NCBI RefSeq assembly: GCF_000733295.1
Contig: NZ_JPMI01000022.1
Location: forward strand, 1-64,000
Length of the DNA stretch: 64,000 nt
Origin: Archangium violaceum Cb vi76
GTDB taxonomy: Bacteria > Myxococcota > Myxococcia > Myxococcales > Myxococcaceae
Direction: 5' to 3'
Part shown: one piece after another, positions 45,410 to 53,086 of the stretch
How the letters are laid out: the number at the start of each line of letters is the position of its first letter
Position numbering within the stretch: position 1 is the first letter of the stretch
The notes under the pieces: generated by a model
Seen by the model: only the letters and a program-made list of their open reading frames with translations
Told to the model about the DNA's origin: nothing
Database searches by the model: none
Made by a program: the position numbers and the translations under genes

Positions 45410-46966
45410 GTGAGAGCGGTTCTGGCGATGTTCATCGCGGTAGGAGTGTTGTCTTCAGTCCCCGCCCTGGCGGCGGTGCCAGTGGAAGCGGGGAAGGTGT
45501 TCTCCGGCAAGGAAGGGGAACTGGTGTCGGTCGTTCCGCTCTCGCCGGTGGAGAGCAAGAAGGCCCTCCTGCGCGTGCAGGGCACGGGCAGCGAGCTCGA
45601 TGGCAAGGCGCTTCCCTACGACGTGAAAGAGACGGGCGACTACGTCTACTACACCACCGAGATCCGGGGCCGGAGCTTCTCCACCCTCATCGCGCGCCCG
45701 GCGAGCGGCGGGACCCGGAGCTACACCCTCAACCTGCCCGGCAAGCGTGACGGCATCTCGGTGTCCTACGACGATGATCGCACCAAGTCCCTCAAGGGCG
45801 AGGAGGTGTACACACTCCATCAGAAGCAGAAGGCAGATGGCACGCTCACCAGGCTGATGGCGTTCGACCGCAAGGCCGAGGTGGCCGAGGTCGAGACGAC
45901 GCTCGCCGAGCCGGTGAAGTCCATGAACACCGCGTGCGGCACTTCGGTGAAGGTGGCGATCGACTGGAACAGCATCTCGGACGAGCTGCTCAAGTCGTAC
46001 AGCATCGCCTCCTACTGCGAGAGCCCGTTCGACGCCCTGGAGTCCCTGTGCGCGACGGCCGAGGGCAAGAAGGCCATCCAGGCGCATGTGAAGGAGGTCT
46101 CCTGCCGCTTCGGTGACGCCCTGAAGCTGGAGGTTCAGGCAGGCCGCGTCGCCTGGACGACCGCCAAGGACGCGTCGAACCAGGAGTCGTTCGCCACGAA
46201 CTACTTCACGGAGAACCTCGAGTCCGCGAGGGGCCAGGGCGAGAAGCTCTCCGAGCGGCTGCGCCTGGAGAAGATCCGCGTATGCACCGACAACAAGGGG
46301 CACTACGTGGCGCTGATGCCCCATGAGCGGCAGACCGTGCAGTTGGCCTACGGCGACGACAAGAAGTTCGTCCAGGTCGCGTCTCCGCCCTGGGTGCTCT
46401 CCGGCTATCACTTCCTCGAGCCGCGCTTCTTCAACAAGACGATGAACCCCTCGTTCCGCGGGCTCGACATGCGCGTGTACTCGGAGGTGGAGCTGAGCGA
46501 CGAGAAGAAGACCTGCGCGGTCCGCTGCGGCGATCGCACCATCCCCTTCACGCTGCTCGAGTCCGAGAAGGCCCAGGAGCTGGTGGCGAAGGCCACCATC
46601 GAGCCCAATCCGCAGCAGTACGTGCCCTATGCGCTGCTGCGCGATCAGCAGGGCCGCTACTACCTGGTGGAGCGGGGCTTCCAGCCGGGACAGGAGCGGA
46701 GCTTCCGCGTCTACATCGGCCCCAAGGGCAACCTGCAGCAGCAGAAGATGACGGACATCGTCTCCGACTCGGAGGGAGAGATCTTCGCCACGAAGAAGGG
46801 CGAGCTCCGGCTGGTGCTGGACCGGGCGGCCTCCTCGACGTGGCTCGAGAAGAAGAAGAAGACCGAGCTGCGCCCGGTGCCTGTCGAGGAGAACCTGCCG
46901 CTCATCTACAACGAGCTGGGGGTCTACACCGGTGCCCGCCTGGGCACGCCGTGTGACGACCAGTAG
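45410..46966 (+). CDS. Secreted hypothetical protein
   Basis: GTG 45410 follows AGGAGG at a suitable distance and yields a Sec signal peptide (AVLAMFIAVGVLSSVPALA, cleavage near residue 21). An upstream ATG at 45365 lacks this logic. The mature protein (about 495 residues) is not recognised. It looks beta-rich with several Cys (for example near CGTS, CESP, CRFG, CTDN, CAVRC), which could form disulfides in the periplasm, and has Lys-rich patches (EKKKKTE) near its C-terminus. It is encoded 51 bases after the repeat-bearing kinase and before a secreted TPR protein, so the kinase may regulate or report on an envelope process in which both take part (inference). Confidence 0.75.
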   Translation: MRAVLAMFIAVGVLSSVPALAAVPVEAGKVFSGKEGELVSVVPLSPVESKKALLRVQGTGSELDGKALPYDVKETGDYVYYTTEIRGRSFSTLIARPASGGTRSYTLNLPGKRDGISVSYDDDRTKSLKGEEVYTLHQKQKADGTLTRLMAFDRKAEVAEVETTLAEPVKSMNTACGTSVKVAIDWNSISDELLKSYSIASYCESPFDALESLCATAEGKKAIQAHVKEVSCRFGDALKLEVQAGRVAWTTAKDASNQESFATNYFTENLESARGQGEKLSERLRLEKIRVCTDNKGHYVALMPHERQTVQLAYGDDKKFVQVASPPWVLSGYHFLEPRFFNKTMNPSFRGLDMRVYSEVELSDEKKTCAVRCGDRTIPFTLLESEKAQELVAKATIEPNPQQYVPYALLRDQQGRYYLVERGFQPGQERSFRVYIGPKGNLQQQKMTDIVSDSEGEIFATKKGELRLVLDRAASSTWLEKKKKTELRPVPVEENLPLIYNELGVYTGARLGTPCDDQ

Positions 46967-46983
46967 CTCCGTGCGCGCTGTCC

Positions 46984-47022
46984 CCCGGATGGAGCGTGTC
47001 CGCATTTGAACGCTCCACCGGG
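46984..47022 (+). other. Strong imperfect inverted repeat between the secreted protein and the TPR gene
   Basis: The arms 46984-46997 and 47010-47022 can pair over 13 base pairs (TGGAGCGT/ACGCTCCA plus CCCGG/CCGGG) with one bulged A and a 12-base loop. No T tract follows, so it is not a classic terminator. The 3' arm overlaps the -35-like TTGAAC, so it could be an operator or a transcription-translation attenuator. Confidence 0.5.
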
Positions 47023-47035
47023 AGGCCCGTAGACT
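47006..47035 (+). promoter_or_regulatory. Candidate sigma-70-type promoter for the TPR protein gene
   Basis: TTGAAC (47006-47011) and TAGACT (47030-47035) are 18 bases apart. The -10 resembles TAGACG of the purH promoter. A start near 47042 gives a leader of about 30 bases beginning with a pyrimidine-rich stretch. Confidence 0.5.
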
Positions 47036-47066
47036 GCCCCCGCTTTACTTCTCTTTTCGGGGGCAG
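47034..47066 (+). promoter_or_regulatory. Hairpin that would mask the ribosome-binding site of the TPR gene
   Basis: CTGCCCCCG (47034-47042) and CGGGGGCAG (47058-47066) are perfectly complementary over nine bases around a 15-base pyrimidine loop (CTTTACTTCTCTTTT). The right arm contains the G-rich ribosome-binding site and ends five bases before ATG 47072. It can form only in transcripts that begin upstream, for example read-through from the preceding gene, not in one starting at 47042. Confidence 0.45.
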
Positions 47067-47071
47067 CAGAC

Positions 47072-48271
47072 ATGAAGCGGTTGTTCGCGTTGGCGTTCTC
47101 TTTGGGGTGCGCGGTGCCGGTGTCCGCCATGGCGGCGGATACCATCAAGGTGCAGATCCTCAGCGCCACGGTGAAGGATCAGAAGATCGCCGGAGCGGAG
47201 GTCATCGCCCAGAAGAACGGCGAGGCATCCATCAAGGGCACCACGGCGGCGGACGGCACGGTCCGGTTCGAGAAGCCCTTCGGCGGCGCCGATGACAGCG
47301 CGGTGAGTCTGATCGTCAAGAAGGATGGTTACTCGAACCTGGTGGTGAGGTGCCCGTGTGATGGCCTGTCGTACGCCATCAGCCCGGTGATGAGCCAGAA
47401 CCTGGACGGCATGCGCATCGTGCTCAACTGGGGCGCGCAGCCGAGCGATCTGGACTCGCACCTGGTCCACCCCTCTACCCACGTTTTCTACTCCGCCAAG
47501 CAGGGTGACCTGGCCAACCTGGACGTGGACGACACCACGAGCTACGGCCCGGAGACCGTCACGCTGGAGAAGAAGAAGAACGGCGTGAAGTACCTCTACG
47601 CCGTGCACAACTACACCGAGGGCGACAAGCAGGGCTCGGTGACGCTCTCCAACAACAGCCAGGCGAAGGTGTTCGTCTACGTGGGCTCCTCGCTGGTGCG
47701 CACCTTCACGCCGCCCAGGGGCAAGGCGGGCAACGTCTGGGTGGTGTTCGGCATTGGCGACAACGGCGAGTTCTACGACATCAACAAGTTCACCGACGTG
47801 AAGGACCGCGGCCAGGTGGGCTCCTTCATGCAGGGCCTCATCAAGGGCGGCGGCTTCCAGTCCGTGCCCGAGGTGTCGGTGGATCAGACGCGGCTCGCGG
47901 ACACGCTGAACAAGCAGGGCGAGAAGGCCTATCACGCGGGCAAGCTCGACGAGGCCGTGTCGTTGTACCTGGAGTCCATTGCCAACAACCCGGAGCATGG
48001 GCAGGCGTACAGCAACCTGGGGCTGGCGTACCAGAAGCTCAACCGCAACGCCGAGGCGCTGTGGGCCAACCGCAAGGCCATCGCGCTGGCGTCGGGCAAG
48101 GCCGCGGCCACCATCCGCGCGAGCTCCTTCTACAACATCGCCCGTGTCTACGAGGGTGAGCAGAAGTGGGCCGAGGCGTTGGAGAACTTCCAGTCCGCGC
48201 TGGGCCAGAAGGACCACGACGCCTACAAGAAGGGCATCGCCCGGATGCAGGAGAAGCTCGGGCAGAACTGA
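47072..48271 (+). CDS. Secreted YfaP/DUF2135-like protein with TPR repeats
   Basis: ATG 47072 gives a signal peptide (MKRLFALAFSLGCAVPVSAMA). The 399-residue protein then has a carboxypeptidase-regulatory-like beta domain (about 22-100), a YfaP/DUF2135-type domain (about 110-235) with the hallmark LNWGAQPSDLDSHLVHP and DDTTSYGPETVTL...HNYTEG, and a C-terminal TPR domain (about 270-395, KAYHAGKLDEAVSLYLES and GQAYSNLGLAYQKL). It should act in the periplasm or outside as a scaffold. The SD-masking hairpin and promoter upstream suggest regulated expression apart from the preceding gene. Confidence 0.85.
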   Translation: MKRLFALAFSLGCAVPVSAMAADTIKVQILSATVKDQKIAGAEVIAQKNGEASIKGTTAADGTVRFEKPFGGADDSAVSLIVKKDGYSNLVVRCPCDGLSYAISPVMSQNLDGMRIVLNWGAQPSDLDSHLVHPSTHVFYSAKQGDLANLDVDDTTSYGPETVTLEKKKNGVKYLYAVHNYTEGDKQGSVTLSNNSQAKVFVYVGSSLVRTFTPPRGKAGNVWVVFGIGDNGEFYDINKFTDVKDRGQVGSFMQGLIKGGGFQSVPEVSVDQTRLADTLNKQGEKAYHAGKLDEAVSLYLESIANNPEHGQAYSNLGLAYQKLNRNAEALWANRKAIALASGKAAATIRASSFYNIARVYEGEQKWAEALENFQSALGQKDHDAYKKGIARMQEKLGQN

Positions 48272-48363
48272 GCCGTCTTTGCAACGCCGAGCCTAAAAGC
48301 AGGGTCCACCCGTGAACATCCGCCCTTCACATCGTGAGGGGCCCTCCCAATCATCCGCCCGGT

Positions 48364-48717
48364 ATGGAGAACGAGAAGAACAAGCTGGCGGATGGTGAGG
48401 AGTTGCACCACCGCTTCGGCAGCCACCTGCGCCGCCTCAGGACCGCGCAGCAGCTCACCCAGGAGCAGCTCGCGGAGCGGAGTGGACTGTCGGTGGACGC
48501 CATCCGGCGCATCGAGCGGGGGGCCTTCTCCCCCTCGCTCGAGACGTTGGCCAAGCTGACGGAGGGGCTCGACGTCTCCTTGAAGACGCTGTTCCAGACC
48601 TTCGAGCGCGAGAAGTCCGATCGGGTCGCGGAGATCTGCGACTTCCTGTCCAACCGCTCCGGGAGGGACGTGCAGCTCGTGTGGCGTGTGGTGCGCGCCA
48701 TGTTCGAGGAGCGCTGA
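48364..48717 (+). CDS. XRE-family HTH transcriptional regulator
   Basis: ATG 48364 gives 117 residues; a GTG at 48334 would add ten poor residues. An HTH_3-type DNA-binding domain (about 16-70) is clear: LRRLRTAQQLTQEQLAERSG, then DAIRRIERGAFSPSLETLAKL. The C-terminal part is a short helical tail with NRSGRDVQLVWRVVRAM and no recognised ligand domain. No ribosome-binding site is obvious. It is unrelated to phage-repressor size classes with peptidase domains. Targets are not evident; it precedes a single-domain receiver gene by 81 bases. Confidence 0.88.
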   Translation: MENEKNKLADGEELHHRFGSHLRRLRTAQQLTQEQLAERSGLSVDAIRRIERGAFSPSLETLAKLTEGLDVSLKTLFQTFEREKSDRVAEICDFLSNRSGRDVQLVWRVVRAMFEER

Positions 48718-48798
48718 GCGCTCCGGCGGATCCTCTGGGACGGACCGGGCGGATGTTCCCTGTTGCCCGAGCACGTGCTGGTCTAGTCACGCGAGGAC

Positions 48799-49155
48799 AT
48801 GCCCGTTCCTTCCCGCGTCGTCCTCGTGGTCGAGGACGAGACCGATCTTCGCGAGATCATCCAGGATGTGCTCGCCGGGGAGGGGTACCAGGTGACGTGT
48901 GCGATCGATGGAGCCCAGGCGCTCGAGCTGCTGGCGGGTGGCCTGCGGCCGGGCCTGGTGCTGCTCGACTTCTACATGCCCCGGCTGGATGGCTGGGCCT
49001 TCCTCGAGCGGATGAGGGGCGAGCTGGGTCTGGGTGATGTGCCTGTCGTGGCCATCAGCGGCTCGAACGTGTCCCATCCCTCCGTCACCGCCGTGATGCG
49101 GAAGCCTTTCGACATCTCCGAACTCCTGGAGATCGCTCAGCGGTTCGCGGGATGA
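48799..49155 (+). CDS. Stand-alone receiver-domain response regulator
   Basis: The 118-residue protein is just one CheY-like receiver: acidic pocket E12/D13 in VVEDET, phosphoacceptor D57 in LVLLDFYMP, the switch Ser in AISGSN and the Lys in MRKPF. It has no output domain. GAGGAC just before the ATG fits a ribosome-binding site. The orphan GAF kinases elsewhere in the window could in principle feed it, but no kinase lies adjacent, so the cognate partner is unknown. Confidence 0.93.
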   Translation: MPVPSRVVLVVEDETDLREIIQDVLAGEGYQVTCAIDGAQALELLAGGLRPGLVLLDFYMPRLDGWAFLERMRGELGLGDVPVVAISGSNVSHPSVTAVMRKPFDISELLEIAQRFAG

Positions 49156-49279
49156 GGGCTGGCTCCTCCGCTCGCTCCACGGCCGTGCGCGGAGTGGGGG
49201 AGAGCGGCTCCCGTGTAGGCTGCTCGTGAGCGCTATAGGCTGAGCGGCCCCGGTGTATCGCGCCCGGGTCATTCGCCGC

Positions 49280-50404
49280 ATGAGCGCCAGCCGTCTCGAA
49301 CAACTCCGCGCGGAGGTCCGCGCCCGCGCCGAGAACCGTCCCGGGGTCTACCGCATGAGAGGCCCCTCGGGAGAGGTGCTCTACGTGGGCAAATCGGTGA
49401 AGGTTCGCACGCGGTTGCTCTCCTACTTCCGGGCGCAGCGAGGGGAGAAGGGGGCGGAGATCATCGGGCACGCGCACGGGGTGGAGTGGGACTACGAGCC
49501 GAGCGAGTTCGCGGCGCTCTTGCAGGAGTTCCGTCACATCAAGCGCTGGCGGCCCCCGTTCAACGTGCAGCACAAGCGGGACAACTCGTTCTGCTTCATC
49601 AAGCTGACCCGCGAGCCCGTGCCGCGGCTGCTGGTGGTGGGCCACGTCATCAACGACGGGGCCGAGTACTTCGGTCCGCTCCGAGGGCGGCAGGGCGCCA
49701 CCGCGGCGGTACGGGCGGTGGGTGATCTGCTGGAGCTGCGGGACTGCTCCTCGGACACGCCCATGCGGCTGGCGGATCAGATCGAACTCTTCCGGTTGAA
49801 GGAGGATCCGCGCTGCATGCGGGGCCAGGTGGGGCGCTGCCTGTCTCCGTGTGCCGGAGGCTGCACGCGCACGGAGTACATGGCGCGCGTCAACCAGGCG
49901 CGGGACTTCCTGAATGGGGTGACGGACCAGCCACTGGCCCTGCTGCGTGAGCGGATGAGCATGGCGTCCCGGCGCCTCCAGTTCGAGTACGCCGCCGAGT
50001 TGAGGGACCGCGCGGAGACGCTGGAGCGTGTGCAGGCCGAGTTGCTCGAGATTGGCCAGTTCGTGGAGCGGCTGTCCTTCGTGTACACGGTGCCGGGTCA
50101 TGACGGGGAGGATCGTGCCTACGTCATCCGCCGGGGGAGCGTGCGCGCCGAGTCCGCCGCTCCGCGTACGCCGCACGAGCGGCTCGCCCTGGAAGCGACG
50201 GTGGGCGAGGTCTTCGAGCGGCCAGAGCCGGCGATGATTGGCCTGCGGGCCCACGAGGCGCAGGAGGTACTGCTCGTGGCGCGCTGGTTCCGCCTCAACC
50301 CGGGGGAACTGGAACGGACCGTGCCCGTGGTGACCTTCCCTGCCCGTGGACCAGCTCTGGGAGCCGTGGAAGCCCCCTCTCCCTCTGGGAGAGGGTTGGG
50401 GTGA
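49280..50404 (+). CDS. GIY-YIG nuclease with UVR motif (UvrC N-terminal/Cho-like)
   Basis: The start is uncertain (GTG 49253 or ATG 49280; the latter is used). The 374-residue protein has a GIY-YIG domain (GVY at 22-24, YVG at 35-37, Arg in KVRTRLLSY, Glu in LLQEFRHIK), a Cys region (CMRGQVGRCLSPCAGGC) like that of UvrC/Cho, and a UVR motif (about 205-235, MASRRLQFEYAAELRDRAE) for UvrB contact. It lacks the C-terminal endonuclease and helix-hairpin-helix domains of UvrC, so it would make a single 3' incision, like Cho. Its last codons (about ten, ending SPSGRGLG) are contributed by a dispersed repeat. Confidence 0.88.
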   Translation: MSASRLEQLRAEVRARAENRPGVYRMRGPSGEVLYVGKSVKVRTRLLSYFRAQRGEKGAEIIGHAHGVEWDYEPSEFAALLQEFRHIKRWRPPFNVQHKRDNSFCFIKLTREPVPRLLVVGHVINDGAEYFGPLRGRQGATAAVRAVGDLLELRDCSSDTPMRLADQIELFRLKEDPRCMRGQVGRCLSPCAGGCTRTEYMARVNQARDFLNGVTDQPLALLRERMSMASRRLQFEYAAELRDRAETLERVQAELLEIGQFVERLSFVYTVPGHDGEDRAYVIRRGSVRAESAAPRTPHERLALEATVGEVFERPEPAMIGLRAHEAQEVLLVARWFRLNPGELERTVPVVTFPARGPALGAVEAPSPSGRGLG

Positions 50405-50408
50405 GGGT
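50374..50408 (-). repeat. Dispersed palindromic repeat copy at the end of the nuclease gene
   Basis: The minus strand reads ACCCTCACCCCAACCCTCTC and then CCAGAGGGAGAGGGG, that is the same unit as the two copies at 61308 and 61370 with small changes. It has a CCCTCTCCC/GGGAGAGGG stem and covers the nuclease stop codon and the end of the convergent gene pair. Confidence 0.8.
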
Positions 50409-50414
50409 CTTCAC

Positions 50415-51524
50415 TCAACCGACGACGGTGAAGCTCCCCAGGTCCGTGGCCCGGCCGTTCACGAGGGCCTCGACCCGGTGCGTGCCGGCGTAGTGCTTGC
50501 GCGTCGTCAGGGTGGCGAAGGAGATCGACTTCTCGAGGGTGCAGGAGGCACCGGGGAGGAGATCGACCTGGGTGCCCTTGAAGACCTTGGGACTGGCCGA
50601 GCCGTTCGCCTTGACGAAGTGCACGGCGAAGTCGACGACGGCCTGCTGGCGTGTCTTCGCGGGGTTGGTGACGGACAGGGTCATGGAGACGCTCTCTCCG
50701 AGCCGGACGCGCCTGGGTTGGAACGAGGCCGTCACCTCGAGCTCTCCGCCTCCCTGGAATCCGAGCACCGAGAGGGCGCGCGCATCACCTCGCTTCACGG
50801 CGGAGCGGAGCGCGTGGCGGATGATCCACAGGCGCTCGGGCGAGGCCCCTTCCTTCCAGCGGGCGCAGGTGTCCACGAGGACCTCGGGGTGGTCCTTGCC
50901 GATGTCGTTCAGGTTGTTGGCGACGGAGCGTCGGACGTAGAGCTCGGGGTCATCCTTGAGCAGCTCGAGGAGCGCGAGCACCGGGCGGGGATCCTTCTGG
51001 AATGCACGGAGCCGGGAGGCCCAGGGGAGCCGGGGCCGCGTGCCCTCCGAGACGAGCCGCCGGACGTGGACGTTCGGATCCTTCGTCCACTGGTGGAGGC
51101 GCTCCAGGGTTTCGCGAGGGTAACGGTCGATGAACGGGCGGATGGAGAACTCGGAGGTGAACCGTTTGGTGAGCTCGTAATGGGCGCGCATCGACGTCTC
51201 GAAATGCTCGAGCCCGTGCTCCGCGACGTACATGGTGTGGGGCATGTAGATGAACACGCCCATGCCCTGGAGTTCCTCGCGTTCGTGCTCCGGCCCGAGC
51301 GAGCGCAGCAGGATGTCGGCGGAGCGCTCGAAGTCGGCGGGGAGGGCGCGGTGCATGGCCCGCATGATGTGGCGGGCACGGCCCAGGAGCTCGTGGGCCT
51401 CGAGTCCGTCAGTGGCCTCGGAGAGGAAGCGTTGCTCCGGGAAGGACGTGTGGGCGCCACGCATCATGGTGGAGATGCGCTTCACCACTCTCTGGTCGAA
51501 GAAGTTCTTGAGCTGCTCGGGCAT
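50415..51524 (-). CDS. AlkC/AlkD-type DNA alkylation repair protein with Ig-like tail
   Basis: ATG 51524 is chosen because GAAGGA lies just upstream; a GTG at 51536, overlapping the preceding stop, is the alternative. The 369-residue protein has HEAT-like helical repeats (about 1-250) characteristic of DNA alkylation repair glycosylases, including the LHQWTKDPNVHVRRLVSEG and DDPELYVRRSVANNLNDI repeats typical of the AlkC branch. The C-terminal 110 residues form a beta-sandwich (LEVTASFQPRRVRLGESVSM), as in AlkC proteins with an Ig-like domain. It excises alkylated bases without flipping. It is the third gene of an overlapping trio. Confidence 0.88.
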   Translation of the reverse strand: MPEQLKNFFDQRVVKRISTMMRGAHTSFPEQRFLSEATDGLEAHELLGRARHIMRAMHRALPADFERSADILLRSLGPEHEREELQGMGVFIYMPHTMYVAEHGLEHFETSMRAHYELTKRFTSEFSIRPFIDRYPRETLERLHQWTKDPNVHVRRLVSEGTRPRLPWASRLRAFQKDPRPVLALLELLKDDPELYVRRSVANNLNDIGKDHPEVLVDTCARWKEGASPERLWIIRHALRSAVKRGDARALSVLGFQGGGELEVTASFQPRRVRLGESVSMTLSVTNPAKTRQQAVVDFAVHFVKANGSASPKVFKGTQVDLLPGASCTLEKSISFATLTTRKHYAGTHRVEALVNGRATDLGSFTVVG

Positions 51525-51532
51525 GTTTTCCT

Positions 51533-52366
51533 TCACTCCTCGGAGGGCTCCGATTCTGCATTCTCCTGCTGTTCCTGTTCGGCCTTTCGTTTCTCCCGCT
51601 CTTCTCTCAGGCGCGACAGGGAATGCAGGGTGTGGCGGTTGAGATTCTTGTGATACACGGCGTGGTAACGCTCACCCGCGATCGTTACCAGCAGCATGGG
51701 AGAGGCAGGATGACTCGTCAGCCACTCCAGGGCTTCCTCCCGGGTGTTGAACGATGCGGCCACGGGAGGCAGGTGCTTCGAGCTGGAATCATCGAGGAAA
51801 AGCTCCGCTATATCGTTTCGCCACAACTCACGAAAGCCCTCCTCACGTGAATACCAGATATTGAAATACTCATCGCCGATCAAAATCTTGCCGCCGCTGG
51901 GCGGTTGCGAGAGGCTGTTCAGCCAGGCGTATGCCTCATCGCGCGTGTTGAAATGGGCGATGGCTGGCGGAGGAATAGAGCGATAGTCTATGATGTGGTT
52001 CTTGAATGCCTCTTGCTGGTTGGTGTCTGCGACGAAATTGAGCAATTCGATGATGACGAGCGTGTACAGTTTTTGTGCCGGATCCGCTGTTTCATCAAGT
52101 GCTTGGAGGAGGAGTGCCATGCCCTGTTGCGCCAGTGCGTCCGTGTGCGCTTTGAAGGTGGCGCTCACGTAGCAGGTGCGCGTGGGGTCCAGCCTTGTGC
52201 GGTAGTCTTCAAAAACGTAGACTTGGCCGGTACTGACGATGAAGAGCCAGTGTTCGCGCACGTACTGCCAGGCAGCAAGCTCTCCCTCTCTTCCGGCCGA
52301 TTCAGCCGCCCGTTGCAGGCTCCCAAGCCTTAGCAAGCCTTCATTGAGGAGATCATGGATTTGCAT
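51533..52366 (-). CDS. Cytoplasmic protein with a duplicated unknown domain
   Basis: I do not recognise this 277-residue protein. It has no signal peptide. After a helical N-terminal part (about 1-125) two copies of one module appear: first IAHFNTRDEAYAWLNSL with KILIGDEYFNIWYS, then VAASFNTREEALEWLTSHPA with LLVTIAGERYHAVYH. Each reads helix then two strands. A Glu/Lys-rich tail ends the protein. Its start lies 14 bases inside the upstream Cys-patterned lipoprotein gene, and base composition is visibly less GC-rich than in neighbours. Such a cytoplasmic partner of a lipoprotein could be an immunity-type protein, but this is inference. Confidence 0.75.
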   Translation of the reverse strand: MQIHDLLNEGLLRLGSLQRAAESAGREGELAAWQYVREHWLFIVSTGQVYVFEDYRTRLDPTRTCYVSATFKAHTDALAQQGMALLLQALDETADPAQKLYTLVIIELLNFVADTNQQEAFKNHIIDYRSIPPPAIAHFNTRDEAYAWLNSLSQPPSGGKILIGDEYFNIWYSREEGFRELWRNDIAELFLDDSSSKHLPPVAASFNTREEALEWLTSHPASPMLLVTIAGERYHAVYHKNLNRHTLHSLSRLREEREKRKAEQEQQENAESEPSEE

Positions 52367-53045
52367 TCAAGACCTCGGAGACACGTGGGGCGGCGGGAAA
52401 TCCCGATAGCGGCTCTATCGAAGCCACCGCAAGGAGCGGTACCAGGTAGAGAGCACCTCCCCCCGAGCCTGCCATGGCGGCGACGAATGCCACCCCCGCG
52501 ATGACAATGAGGGTACCCGTCACGATTTCCTTCCGGTGTTTCTTGAGCCAATCAACAGCGATTTCCACGCCCGTGAACTCTTGAACTTCCTGCTCGGCCC
52601 ATGGCCCCTGTCCGTTGATGCACCTCTGGTGGAAATCCGTGCAGGTGCGTTCACACCAGCGGCCCCTGTTTTTTGCCCATGACCCAAGATAGCTCGGGTA
52701 CTTTCTACCTTCGATCGGGATGGGTCTCGGGCTGCTCGTGCACAGTGAAATGCACATCTGCTGTTTGGAATCACAATGGGCGGAGGAGGTCGCGACGCGC
52801 ACGAGCCTTCCATCAAGTCCACCGTGGCTCGCGTGGTAGGGGTATTTCGTCAGGTCGAAGTCCTCGAGGGGCTTCCAGGTGTGGCTCACCTGCCCGTCCG
52901 GCGATTCTTCGATGACGAGCACAGAACGGGCCAGTTCCCGCGCGCTCATGGGTCCAGGGGCTGGGTAGCGGGTGGCCGTACAGGCCGCAAACAGCAGACA
53001 GAGGACCGCGGCGCCGAGCCTTCGTGGCGCCAGAATCGTTTTCAT
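52353..53045 (-). CDS. Cys-patterned putative lipoprotein with C-terminal membrane helices
   Basis: ATG 53045 gives a lipoprotein-like signal (ILAPRRLGAAVLCLLFAAC) with lipobox FAAC; an ATG at 53054 just upstream is equally possible. The 230-residue protein has six further Cys in a mirrored arrangement, C-X6-C-X3-C (HCDSKQQMCISLC) and C-X3-C-X6-C (WCERTCTDFHQRC), which suits a disulfide-stapled helical hairpin. The last 60 residues contain one or two hydrophobic helices (VTGTLIVIAGVAFVAAMAG, LYLVPLLAVASI). No family is recognised. It is the first of three overlapping minus-strand genes and has lower GC than the surroundings. Confidence 0.75.
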   Translation of the reverse strand: MKTILAPRRLGAAVLCLLFAACTATRYPAPGPMSARELARSVLVIEESPDGQVSHTWKPLEDFDLTKYPYHASHGGLDGRLVRVATSSAHCDSKQQMCISLCTSSPRPIPIEGRKYPSYLGSWAKNRGRWCERTCTDFHQRCINGQGPWAEQEVQEFTGVEIAVDWLKKHRKEIVTGTLIVIAGVAFVAAMAGSGGGALYLVPLLAVASIEPLSGFPAAPRVSEVLNANP

Positions 53046-53086
53046 GGGGTGCATGTACCTTCTGGTGATCTTTGTTTGGGCGTACC

